Shown here: positions 55,755-64,000 of the stretch, piece by piece
Position numbering within the stretch: position 1 is the first letter of the stretch
Layout: each line of letters begins with the position of its first letter
Source of the DNA: Scylla paramamosain
Taxonomy: Eukaryota; Arthropoda; Malacostraca; Decapoda; Portunidae
NCBI RefSeq assembly: GCF_035594125.1
Contig: NW_026973669.1
Coordinates: forward strand, 942,501-1,006,500
Reading direction: 5' to 3'
DNA length: 64,000 bases
The notes under the pieces: generated by a model
Database searches by the model: none
What the model was told of the DNA's origin: nothing
Seen by the model: only the letters and a program-made list of their open reading frames with translations
Position numbers and translations under genes: made by a program

Positions 55755-57092
55755 ATGGAGGGTGCGAGGCCAGGCAGCAGCAGCAGCAGCGGCAGTAGTA
55801 ACAGCCTGGAGCAGCAGGTGACCCAAGGCGGGAGGACCTACACTTGTGACCACTGCGGCAAAGTGTGCTCCACCAAGGCTGCCATTGCCAGACACGTCCT
55901 CTCCCATGCCAGCAAGACAAGGCTGAGAGGCAGGAGTGGCCCCGCTGAACACACTGCCACCCACACTGGTGGCAGGAACCACAAGTGTGACCTCTGCAGG
56001 AAGACATTTGTCCGGAAGAGTCATCTTGCCTCACACATCCTCACCCACACTGGGGAGAGAAAGTTCCAGTGCCTGGAGTGTGGGAAAAGATTTACTAAGG
56101 GGAGTCATCTTAACAGACACATCCTCACCCACACTGGGGAGAGAAAGTTCCAGTGCCTGGAGTGTGGGAAAAGATTTACCCAGAAGGGTTCCCTTAACAC
56201 ACACATCCTCACCCACACTGGGGAGAGAAAGTTCCAGTGCCTGGAGTGTGGGAAAAGATTTACCTGGAAGGGTTCCCTTAACACACACATCCTCACCCAC
56301 ACTGGGGAGAGAAAGTTCCAGTGCCTGGAGTGTGGGAAAAGATTTACCCAGAAGGGTACTCTTGACAGTCACATCCTCACCCACACTGGGGAGAGAAAGT
56401 TCCAGTGCCTGGAGTGTGGGAAAAGATTTACCCAGAAGAGTAATCTTAACACACACATCCTCACCCACACTGGGGAGAGAAAGTTCCAGTGCCTGGAGTG
56501 TGGGAAAAGATTTACCCAGGAGAGTCATCTTAACACACACATCCTCACCCACACTGGGGAGAGAAAGTTCCAGTGCCTGGAGTGTGGGAAAAGATTTACC
56601 CGGAAGGGTACTCTTGAGAGACACATCCTCACCCACACTGGGGAGAGAAAGTTCCAGTGCCTGGAGTGTGGGAAAAGATTTACCCGGAAGGGTTCCCTTA
56701 ACACACACATCCTCACCCACACTGGGGAGAGAAAGTTCCAGTGCCTGGAGTGTGGGAAAAGATTTACCCAGGAGAGTCATCTTAACACACACATCCTCAC
56801 CCACACTGGGGAGAGAAAGTTCCAGTGCCTGGAGTGTATGAAAAAATTTACCCAGAAAAGTGATCTTAACAGACACATCCTCATCCACACTGGGGAGAGA
56901 AAGTTCCAGTGCCTGGAGTGTGGGAAAAGATTTACCCAGAAGGGTACTCTTGACAGTCACATCCTCACCCACACTGGGGAGAGAAAGTTCCAGTGCCTGG
57001 AGTGTGGGAAAAGATTTACCCACAAGGGTACTCTTAACACACACATCCTCACCCACACTGGAAAGAAGAAGAGAAAACATCCAAAATCATAG
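55755..57092 (+). CDS. C2H2 poly-zinc-finger protein, S2 copy (445 aa, 14 fingers)
   Basis: The longest family member and fully open. The start is MEGARPGS. The frame extends upstream through MHPWCSPRVPAG and a Cys-rich LCGDGLLCYRC stretch, so the true N-terminus may be longer. After the Ser/Gly tract and atypical first finger come thirteen regular fingers. Helix residues -1/3/6 for fingers 2-14 are R/H/S, K/H/R, Q/S/T, W/S/T, Q/T/S, Q/N/T, Q/H/T, R/T/R, R/S/T, Q/H/T, Q/D/R, Q/T/S and H/T/T. One linker reads HILIHTGE and one finger CMKKF. It ends KKKRKHPKS. Fingers 8 and 11 are the same, as are 6 and 13, suggesting recent exchange inside the array. Predicted nuclear DNA-binding protein without a visible effector domain. 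Confidence 0.9.
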   Translation: MEGARPGSSSSSGSSNSLEQQVTQGGRTYTCDHCGKVCSTKAAIARHVLSHASKTRLRGRSGPAEHTATHTGGRNHKCDLCRKTFVRKSHLASHILTHTGERKFQCLECGKRFTKGSHLNRHILTHTGERKFQCLECGKRFTQKGSLNTHILTHTGERKFQCLECGKRFTWKGSLNTHILTHTGERKFQCLECGKRFTQKGTLDSHILTHTGERKFQCLECGKRFTQKSNLNTHILTHTGERKFQCLECGKRFTQESHLNTHILTHTGERKFQCLECGKRFTRKGTLERHILTHTGERKFQCLECGKRFTRKGSLNTHILTHTGERKFQCLECGKRFTQESHLNTHILTHTGERKFQCLECMKKFTQKSDLNRHILIHTGERKFQCLECGKRFTQKGTLDSHILTHTGERKFQCLECGKRFTHKGTLNTHILTHTGKKKRKHPKS

Positions 57093-57183
57093 CTGTTGCA
57101 GTCCCCGGTGACTCCGGCCTCAGTAGAGCTGAAAGGCACAAAACTACAAAATATCACGACCTAAAAAGTGACCTGGGAACAAC

Positions 57184-57831
57184 ATGGTCGCCGATGGACA
57201 CCGGTATAATACCAGTGGTGGTGTGGGCGACAGGGCTAATGAAGAAAACCTGGAGAGCTGCCTGGAGGCAATCCCCGGTCGCCCAAGTGCCCACGAGGTA
57301 CACACAGCTGCGGTCAAGGGAACGGTCGCCACGCTGAACATAACCCTCGGATGGAATGCCGGCGCTGCTGAGGGTGTGACCGCTAACACCAGGCTTGGGG
57401 CCCATTGCACTCACCAGACAACAAAACAGGAAAGTGCAGAAAACTGGGAGAGAAAGTTCCCGTGCCTGCAGTGTGGGAAAAGATTTACCCACAAAGGTAA
57501 TCTTAACACACACATCCTCACCCACACTGGGGCTTGTACAAACTCAGTGCACCCTGAGTGTAGGAAGACAGAAGGAAGCAGAAACAGAAGGATTTCCTCT
57601 GAACCACTGGAGAGAGAAACTGCAGCAGAGGATCACCCATCAAAGAGAAGAAATCTGGCAGATAACAAGCTTCCTGCAAGACCAAAACCACACAAGGAAC
57701 CTCCTCAAGAAAACAGACAGAATGACAGCAAGGCGCAGCGCAAGCAACGGCCGGCCGGGCAGAAGACCGGCAGGGGCCGAGCCCCGGCCGAAGCCTTGGC
57801 ACCACAAATGAGGACAAAGACAAGAAAATAA
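57184..57831 (+). CDS. Single-finger C2H2 reading frame downstream of the S2 zinc-finger gene (215 aa)
   Basis: Counterpart of 45,101-45,730, with the same MVADGHRYNT start and FPCLQCGKRFTHKGNLNTH finger. After about residue 140 the frame differs from S1 because of a small deletion (SEPLERETAAED against SEPPWREKLQQ), so the C-terminus is not conserved. Exon status is uncertain. Confidence 0.45.
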   Translation: MVADGHRYNTSGGVGDRANEENLESCLEAIPGRPSAHEVHTAAVKGTVATLNITLGWNAGAAEGVTANTRLGAHCTHQTTKQESAENWERKFPCLQCGKRFTHKGNLNTHILTHTGACTNSVHPECRKTEGSRNRRISSEPLERETAAEDHPSKRRNLADNKLPARPKPHKEPPQENRQNDSKAQRKQRPAGQKTGRGRAPAEALAPQMRTKTRK

Positions 57832-58035
57832 AGGCCAGAAAGATGAAGAGGCAGCTTGCAGAAAAGCCAGGGGTGGTGTGCAGGCACATGGCTAAGACCT
57901 CAATAGAAGTACAAGACCCACCCAAGAAAGAAGTGGCCGAAGGATGCTGGAGGCCACTGCAGGAAGACCCACGCAGCATCAGGCAGCCATGGGGATACAC
58001 ACTACCGCAGTTAAACACACAAGTAAACAGCAACA

Positions 58036-58281
58036 TTGCCAGCTGTTCAACTTTCTGAAAACGGGGAGAGTATGTTCCCGTGCCTGCAGTGTGGGAAAAG
58101 ATTTACCTACAAAGGTAATCTTAACACACACATCCTCACCCACACTGGGGCTTGTACAAACTCAGTGCACCCTGAGTGTAGGAAGACAGAAGGAAGCAGA
58201 AACAGAAGGATCTGCTCTGAACCACTGGAGAGAGAAACTGCAGCAGAGGATCACCCATCAAAGAGAAGAAATCACAAATGA
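58036..58281 (+). pseudogene. Partial second copy of the single-finger segment (S2 only)
   Basis: MFPCLQCGKRFTYKGNLNTH, then ILTHTGACTNSV, repeats the finger of the preceding frame. The block 58,060-58,560 is a partial tandem copy of 57,439-58,040. S1 has only one copy. Confidence 0.65.
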
Positions 58282-58500
58282 GAAAGCACCACAAATAAGG
58301 ACAAAGACAAGAAGGCAGCTTACAGAAAAGCCAGGGGTGGTGTGCAGACACATGGCAAAGACCTCAATAGAAGTACAAGACCCACCCGAGAAAGAAGTGG
58401 CCGAGGGATGCTGGAGGCCACTGCTGGAAGACCCCACGCAGCATCAGGCAGCCCCGGGGATACAGACCACCACGGTTAAACACACAAGTAAACAACAACA

Positions 58501-59007
58501 ATGCCAGCTGTTCAACTTACACAGAAAGGTCTGCTGAGAAAGAGAGGGAGTCAGTGCAGCAAGTTTGAGGCTCCAGGTGTAGACAAAGCCCCAAGTTTTG
58601 GGTCAGAAAGATTACACAAGTGCACCGTTCCTTGCACTCGTTTGTACCAGACTACAGAAAGGAAAAGAGGAGCCCCCACAATGGCTGGCCACTGGAAACA
58701 CCAGCCTGCCACCAAACGCCAGCCAGACTCCACTGCCAGCCAGACACAGATCCGTCCGCTGCCCGTCAACAACACGCAGGTGGCCGACAGAGACACCGGC
58801 GTGGAGTTTGGTCTGGTGGAGTGCTCCACATGCACTGGCAGGACTGGCAAGAAGGTAGCACCAGAAACACACACACTGGTGAACAGGACTGCATTCAACA
58901 CCTTGCTCAACACTCCACATGCAAGTGTTTGGGAACACAAGAGAATGCCACACTACAACACAAAAAATGAGAAAAACAATCAACAAAGAATTACCTTAAC
59001 ACCTTGA
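58501..59007 (+). CDS. Hypothetical reading frame, possible distal exon (168 aa, S2)
   Basis: Counterpart of 45,956-46,477, shorter by five residues in an FNTL repeat. Not recognised; probably a relic. Confidence 0.3.
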   Translation: MPAVQLTQKGLLRKRGSQCSKFEAPGVDKAPSFGSERLHKCTVPCTRLYQTTERKRGAPTMAGHWKHQPATKRQPDSTASQTQIRPLPVNNTQVADRDTGVEFGLVECSTCTGRTGKKVAPETHTLVNRTAFNTLLNTPHASVWEHKRMPHYNTKNEKNNQQRITLTP

Positions 59008-59042
59008 AAAAGATTCGCAGGTCAGAACTAACACCAAAAAAC

Positions 59043-59570
59043 AAGACTACTGCCAGAAACCAGCTGGCAGTACCAGTAGTGACTTGTGGGTGTGGTGTGG
59101 TGTGGTGACTGGCCACAAGACTACTGCCACAAACCAGCTGGCAGTACCAGTAGTGACTTGTGGGTGTGGTGTGGTGTGGTGACTGGCCACAAGACTACTG
59201 CCACAAACCAGCTGGCAGTACCAGTAGTGACTTGTGGGTGTGGTGTGGTGTGGTGTGGTGACTGGCCACAAGACTACTGCCACAAACCAGCTGGCAGTAC
59301 CAGTAGTGACTTGTGGGTGTGGTGTGGTGTGGTGACTGGCCACAAGACTACTGCCACAAACCAGCTGGCAGTACCAGTAGTGACTTGTGGGTGTGGTGTG
59401 GTGTGGTGTGGTGACTGGCCACAAGACTACTGCCACAAACCAGCTGGCAGTACCAGTAGTGACTTGTGGGTGTGGTGTGGTGTGGTGACTGGCCACAAGA
59501 CTACTGCCACAAACCAGCTGGCAGTACCAGTAGTGACTTGTGGGTGTGGTGTGGTGTGGTGACTGGCCAA
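59043..59570. repeat. 74/79-bp minisatellite (S2, about 7 copies)
   Basis: AAGACTACTGCC starts at 59,043, 59,117, 59,191, 59,270, 59,344, 59,423 and 59,497, giving 74- and 79-bp steps. Copies are more uniform than in S1. Confidence 0.92.
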
Positions 59571-59797
59571 AAGGTTTATTCTGAAATGTAATCTTGACAA
59601 ACATCCTCACCCACACTGTGGTAAGGAAGTACAGGTGTGGTGTTTGTGGCAGTGTTTCTGTAGGAAGAGTGGTGTTGCCAGACACATCCAAACACTCCTG
59701 TGGGGGTGAGGTGTTGTGGATGTGCTGGTGGTGTGTGAGGGACTTGGAGTGACTAGTGTTTGTGTGTTGTTACTTTGTACTCAAGTGTTGGAATAAA
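59571..59797 (+). pseudogene. Degenerate terminal zinc finger and poly(A) signal (S2)
   Basis: Identical in layout to 46,966-47,188. AATAAA lies at 59,792-59,797. Confidence 0.5.
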
Positions 59798-59842
59798 CTT
59801 TTGTTGCTAGAATGCTGAGTAATGTTGTTATACAGTAAATAA

Positions 59843-60115
59843 TGTGTGTGTGTGTGTGTGTGTGTACAAAATGGCCAATAATAAACTTACCATGACAGAC
59901 AGAGTAGTGGATGACTGGAATAGACTCAGTAGTCAGGTTGTTAGTGCTGAGTCATTACAGAGCTTTGAAATATTAGACAAATGTATGGACAGGGATGACA
60001 GGTGGAAATAGACAGGCATGTTTTGTACAGGGACTGCCACGTGCAGGCCTGACGGCTTCCTGCACCAACCCTTGTGTTCTTGTGTGCTGCTGCTGCTGCT
60101 GCTGCTGCAAAATCT
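59843..60115 (+). mobile_element. GT microsatellite and LINE/SINE-like 3' tail (S2)
   Basis: As at 47,232, with a GT run of only about 24 bases. MTDRVVDDWNRLSSQVVSAE is again readable, and a GCT run follows. Confidence 0.6.
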
Positions 60116-60570
60116 CTTCCTATTAATCCCTTTCTTTGCTGTGAATGCTTGTGGAGGTTTTACACATTGCTTTTAGTGCTGCGAAGTGTTGACTGTCGCT
60201 GTGAAAGGGTTGAAAGGTTAATGATCCTGGGAGGCAAAGAAAACTGCTGGTCTGTGCATCAATAGCCGTGGTGTTCTGATGGTCTGCCTTCTTCATCACT
60301 TCTCACCAAAACAAGAAAACAACAAAACTTGATTGAAAAACAAGCCACAGAGACAGGCAGAGCGGGTGGGAGTGCAGGGGAGAGGGAGAGGGAGAGAGGA
60401 CGGTGTGGGAGACAAGACAGATATGGAGAGAGATGATACTTAACATTGCATCTCTTGCTATTCAAAGCTAGGTGAGTGTGTTGAAGCCTCCCTCCTGAAA
60501 GAGTTCAAGTCACCGGCAGGGGGAAACAGCAGCAGGCAGGGAGTTCAGGAGTGTGCCAGTAAAGGGGATG
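60116..60570. other. Unassigned sequence (S2)
   Basis: The same as 47,546-47,985. Nothing is recognised. Confidence 0.5.
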
Positions 60571-60574
60571 AGAG

Positions 60575-61700
60575 ACTGAGAATACTGGTTAACTCTTGCA
60601 TCAGGGAGGTGGACAGAATAGTGGTGAAAGATTGAGAATACTGATTAACTCTTTCATTCAGGAGGTGGACAGTATAGTGGTGATAGATTGAGAATATTGG
60701 TTAATTCTTGCACCAGGGAGCTGCAGACAATAGTGGTGAAAGATTGAGAATACTGGTTAACTCTTGCATCAGAGAGGTGGACAGAATAGTGGTGAAAGGT
60801 TGAGAATACTGATTAACTCTTGCATTCAGGAGGTGGACAGTATAGTGGTGAAGGATTGAGAATACAGGTTAACTCTTGCATTAGATAGGTGGACAGAGTA
60901 GTAGTGAAAAATTGAGAATACTGGTTAACTTGCACTACGGAAGTGGAGACAATAGTGCTGAAAGATTGAGAATGCTGGTTAACTTGCATTCAGAAGGTGG
61001 ACAGAATAGTGGTGAAAGATTGAGAATGCTGGTTAAATCGTGCATTAGGGAGGTGGACAGAATAGTGGTGAAAGATTGAGAATACTGGTTAACTCTTGCA
61101 TTAGAGAGGTGGAGGCAATAGTGGTGAAAGATTGAGAATACTTGTTAACTCTTGCATTAGGGAGGTGGACAGAATAGTGGTGAAATATTGAGAATACTGG
61201 TTAACTCTTGCATTAGGGAGGTGGACTGATAAGTGGTGAAAGACTGAGAATACTGGTTAACTATTGCATTAGGGAGGTCAACAGAATACTGGTTAAATCT
61301 TGCATCAGGGAGGTGGACAAAATAGTGGTGAAAGATTGAGAATACTGGTTAACTCTTGCATCAAGGAAGTGGACAGAATAGTGGTGAAAGATTGAGAATA
61401 CTGGTTAAATCTTGCATCAGGGAGGTGGACAGAATAGTGGTGAAAGATTGAGAATACTGGTTAACTCTTGCATCAGGGAGGTGGACAGAATAGTGGTGAA
61501 AGATTGAGAATACTGGTTAACTCTTGCATCAGGGAGGTGGACAGAATAGTGGTGAAAGATTGAGAATAATGGTTAACTCTTGCATCAGGGAGGTGGACAG
61601 AATAGTGATAAAAGATTGAGAATACTGGTTAACTCTTGCATCAGAGAGGTGGACAGGATAGTGGTGGAAGATTGAGAATACTGGTTAACTCTTGCATCAG
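60575..61700. repeat. 56-bp minisatellite, inverse orientation (S2, about 20 copies)
   Basis: As at 47,990-49,050 but with different copy order and several one- to three-base variants. The last eight or so copies are the most uniform. Confidence 0.9.
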
Positions 61701-61869
61701 GGTGGAGACAATAGTGGTGAGAAAGTAAGGCCTCTTATCAAATTATATTGAGATTTTTTGGCCAAATAGTTAGGAGTATATAAAATTTCAATAAAATTGC
61801 TAGCAAGATCTGCCCCCAAGCTTGAAAGAGGCAGAGACAGCAAGGAAGTGGTTCTCAGAGTGGGGTGTG

Positions 61870-62160
61870 ACGAATAGACTGCATCAGTAGTCAGTAGGGA
61901 GCTGTGAAAGAAGACTGCAGCAGTGTGTGGACAGAGATGGCAGGTGGAAATAGATAGGCGTGTTTTGTACAGGGACTGCCACTTGTAGGTGTGATGGCTT
62001 CCTGCTCCAGCTCTTGTGTTCTTGTGTACTACTGCTACTTGGAAGGCTCTGCAATGGTGCCACCTTAAGTCCACTGCAACACACTTGTCCTCCAATGTAC
62101 GATAATGTACCAAGGTCCTTAAGAATGGCATTTATTGATTTTATGATCATTATTATTATT
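61870..62160 (+). mobile_element. Retroposon tail (S2)
   Basis: Counterpart of 49,200-49,640 with one 76-bp copy, ending in an ATTATTATTTATTTATT run. Confidence 0.65.
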
Positions 62161-62399
62161 TATTTATTTTTTTACAGTGTCTCTCTTAAATAGAAAAACA
62201 ATAATAAAAAGTGTAATATATATATATATATTTTTTTTTGGTTATTTGGTAACTTTGTTTTTCGCGTTTAATGACAAATTAAGTTGGTGGCAAGAGGAGT
62301 AGACATTTCAAGTTACCCTCCATTTCCACCCATGGCTTGCTGGTTCTCTAACACTTGGTCAAAATTTATGAATCATTAATAAATGATTATTTGTTTGAT

Positions 62400-63690
62400 A
62401 TTGTAAAGAAAAAGAAAAAAAAAACGAAAAAAGTGCCAGCAGAAATCTGTGTGTAGAGTGCCGTTAGAAAAACAAAAAATGAAGACAAGACTAAGAGTGA
62501 CGACGATGGGAGGCATGAATGCGCACACCGGTGTTGTAGGTGAGGAGGTGAATAGGAATGGTGAGATGCTTGATGAGTTTGTGAGTGAGATGGACGTGGA
62601 AAACCTGAATGAGACCCTGGCGTGGTGTGGCAGGAAGCAGCAGTCTGCGATTGACTACAAGCTAGTGAATGGGAGGATGGTGAGAGTGTGTACTGCATGT
62701 GCATTGATGAGCACGTTGTGACGGACTTTGTCTCAGAACATAGTATGCTGGCGTTAGAATGTTGAGTGGGAGAAGAATGAAAAGATAAGCATGGTGAACC
62801 AGTGGGTGGGTCGACTAGGAAGTGCAGCAAGGATGAGAGCCAGTAAGTATGACGTGCTGCGAGAACTTTGGAAGAGCGTGGCTGTTCCGAGCATTGTGTT
62901 TGGTATGGACGTGATTGTGTGGAATGAGAATGAACTAGAGAATGTAAAAGTAGGAGAGAATAGAGTAGCAAGAATGGCACTGAATGCACCAAGGTATGCA
63001 GCGATAGAGGCTTTTTAGGGGAGACATGGGCTGGAGTACTTTGAGAGAGAGAGAGAGAGAGAGAGAGAGTAGCAGGTGGGGGAAGAAGTGTGTTAGGATG
63101 GCAGTTAAAAAAGGCTTGGAAACTAGGTGGGCTTTTCAGCGGCTTGAGGGGACGCATGTTGAGAGTGACTGGAGTATGATTGCTAGAAATGGAGAGGGTT
63201 TAGATTGGGGTGTAAGAAAGTGGAAGAGTGAGATGGAGTAGTGAAACATGTGGGACTGAGTGAATGGAAGAGTAAGATGGAACAAAAGAGTACTTTGGCG
63301 TGGTATTGGCGAGAGAAAGAGGCCCCGACGTATGCTAGGTGGTATAATGGAAGCCTGAGAGGCGATCTCTTTCGAGCGAGGGCACAGTGTATGGATGTGA
63401 ATGCAGGGAGTTACAGATGGTCCGAGTCCAGCAGCGAAGTGTGCCAGACGTGTGACATGGGAGAGGATGAGACGGTGGAGCGTGTGGTGCTGGAGTGTGT
63501 GAAGTATGCCAGAGACAGGAATGAGATGATGCAAGTGGTGCTGAGGGAACTGGGGAACGTCACAGTGGAGAAGACAGGAAGGGAGTGGATGGTGTTGCTG
63601 CTGGGACTGTGTGGGGAGACGAATGGAAGGATGATTGAGGCTGTCAAAGTGTTTCTGCAGAAAATGTGGACCGCTAGATGTAGGAGTTAG
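62400..63690 (+). mobile_element. Decayed third copy of the LINE: endonuclease relic and reverse-transcriptase C-terminus
   Basis: GGMNAHTGVVGEEVNRNG and then NETLAWCGRKQQSAIDYKLV (62,510-62,670) resemble an apurinic-endonuclease domain of a LINE. The reverse-transcriptase core is deleted. From 62,775 the reading follows the S1/S2 LINE (MVNQWVGRLGSAARMRASKY; KVCQTC-like C-x2-C..H-less end with ERVVLEC), with stops near 63,016 and 63,240 and a GA microsatellite at 63,041-63,068. The zinc-knuckle His is changed to Arg (VERVVLEC). It is clearly non-functional and older than the other copies. Confidence 0.8.
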
Positions 63691-64000
63691 TGGTGTGAAA
63701 TATGGCGTCTGTTTTACGTTTGCCTTTTTTTTTTTTTTTTTTTTCCTCTCTAACGGGAGTTATCAATAAAAAAAAAGAAAACTGACATGAGCAATCCCCA
63801 GGTATGAAAGATGATGCATGTTTTTCTGTTTAATATTTTTGTTTTTTCCTGTTTTTCGTACAGGATTTGCCGTTATGAAGGCTTGATTCAGGAGTAATCC
63901 CAAGCCTCCCTAGGCGTCAAAATCAAGATTAAGTTCGAGCCACCCTGAAGAAAGAACTTTTTGGTGAGCTGTGGCGGTGTGTACAAGTGGCTTTGCCTTG
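63691..64000 (+). mobile_element. LINE 3' end, then unassigned sequence to the window edge
   Basis: A T-run, GTACAGGATTTGCCG and TCAAAATCAAGATTAAG match the S1/S2 LINE 3' end in diverged form. The last 60 bases show nothing recognisable. Confidence 0.5.

Overview
The window looks like repeat-rich nuclear DNA of an arthropod, most probably a decapod crustacean such as a crab. Nothing prokaryotic is visible. The clues are split genes with consensus splice sites, very long CA/CT/TA/TAG microsatellites, scattered short runs of the arthropod-type CCTAA motif, BEL/Pao and Copia LTR retrotransposons, and several LINE families. The species call is inference.

Region 1 (about 400-24,505) is a direct tandem triplication of a roughly 8-9 kb unit. 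Homologous points lie about 7.8 kb apart between units 1 and 2 and 8.9 kb apart between units 2 and 3. Each unit runs: a 56-bp minisatellite; AT-rich DNA; three minus-strand exons of a PERK-type eIF2-alpha kinase (N-lobe only); a minus-strand C2H2 poly-zinc-finger gene; a 92-bp tandem array containing a possible mini-exon; a LINE fragment; a small element with terminal inverted repeats; and a LINE/SINE-like tail with TAG repeats. Region 2 (24,506-26,727) holds a broken EFR3-like gene fragment, a TA-rich cruciform and a CA-based compound minisatellite.

Region 3 (26,728-39,882) is a retrotransposon nest. BEL/Pao element A lies on the minus strand and is interrupted by a 3.26-kb Copia element with identical LTRs and a 5-bp target-site duplication. 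Head-to-head with it lies BEL/Pao element B on the plus strand, an internally deleted derivative with two full 528-bp LTRs.

Region 4 is a second large direct duplication, S1 (about 39,883-49,880) and S2 (about 50,699-62,390). Each copy holds a LINE reverse transcriptase, a 49-bp minisatellite, a second LINE fragment, a long CT run, a plus-strand copy of the zinc-finger gene with downstream exons and a poly(A) signal, a 74-bp minisatellite, and the 56-bp minisatellite in inverse orientation. A third, decayed LINE copy closes the window.

The main biological theme is a five-member poly-C2H2 family, three copies on minus and two on plus, lying either side of the retrotransposon nest. Its fingers form 84-bp repeats with a near-constant framework and variation concentrated at the DNA-contacting helix positions. 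Finger number changes between copies (7, 12, 7, 7 broken, 14). This is the signature of a fast-evolving DNA-recognition family. The most interesting structural points are the co-amplification of a truncated PERK N-lobe with three of these genes, and the derivation of the 56-bp minisatellite from the 3' end of a LINE ORF. There are no rRNA or tRNA genes, CRISPR arrays or operons that I can support.
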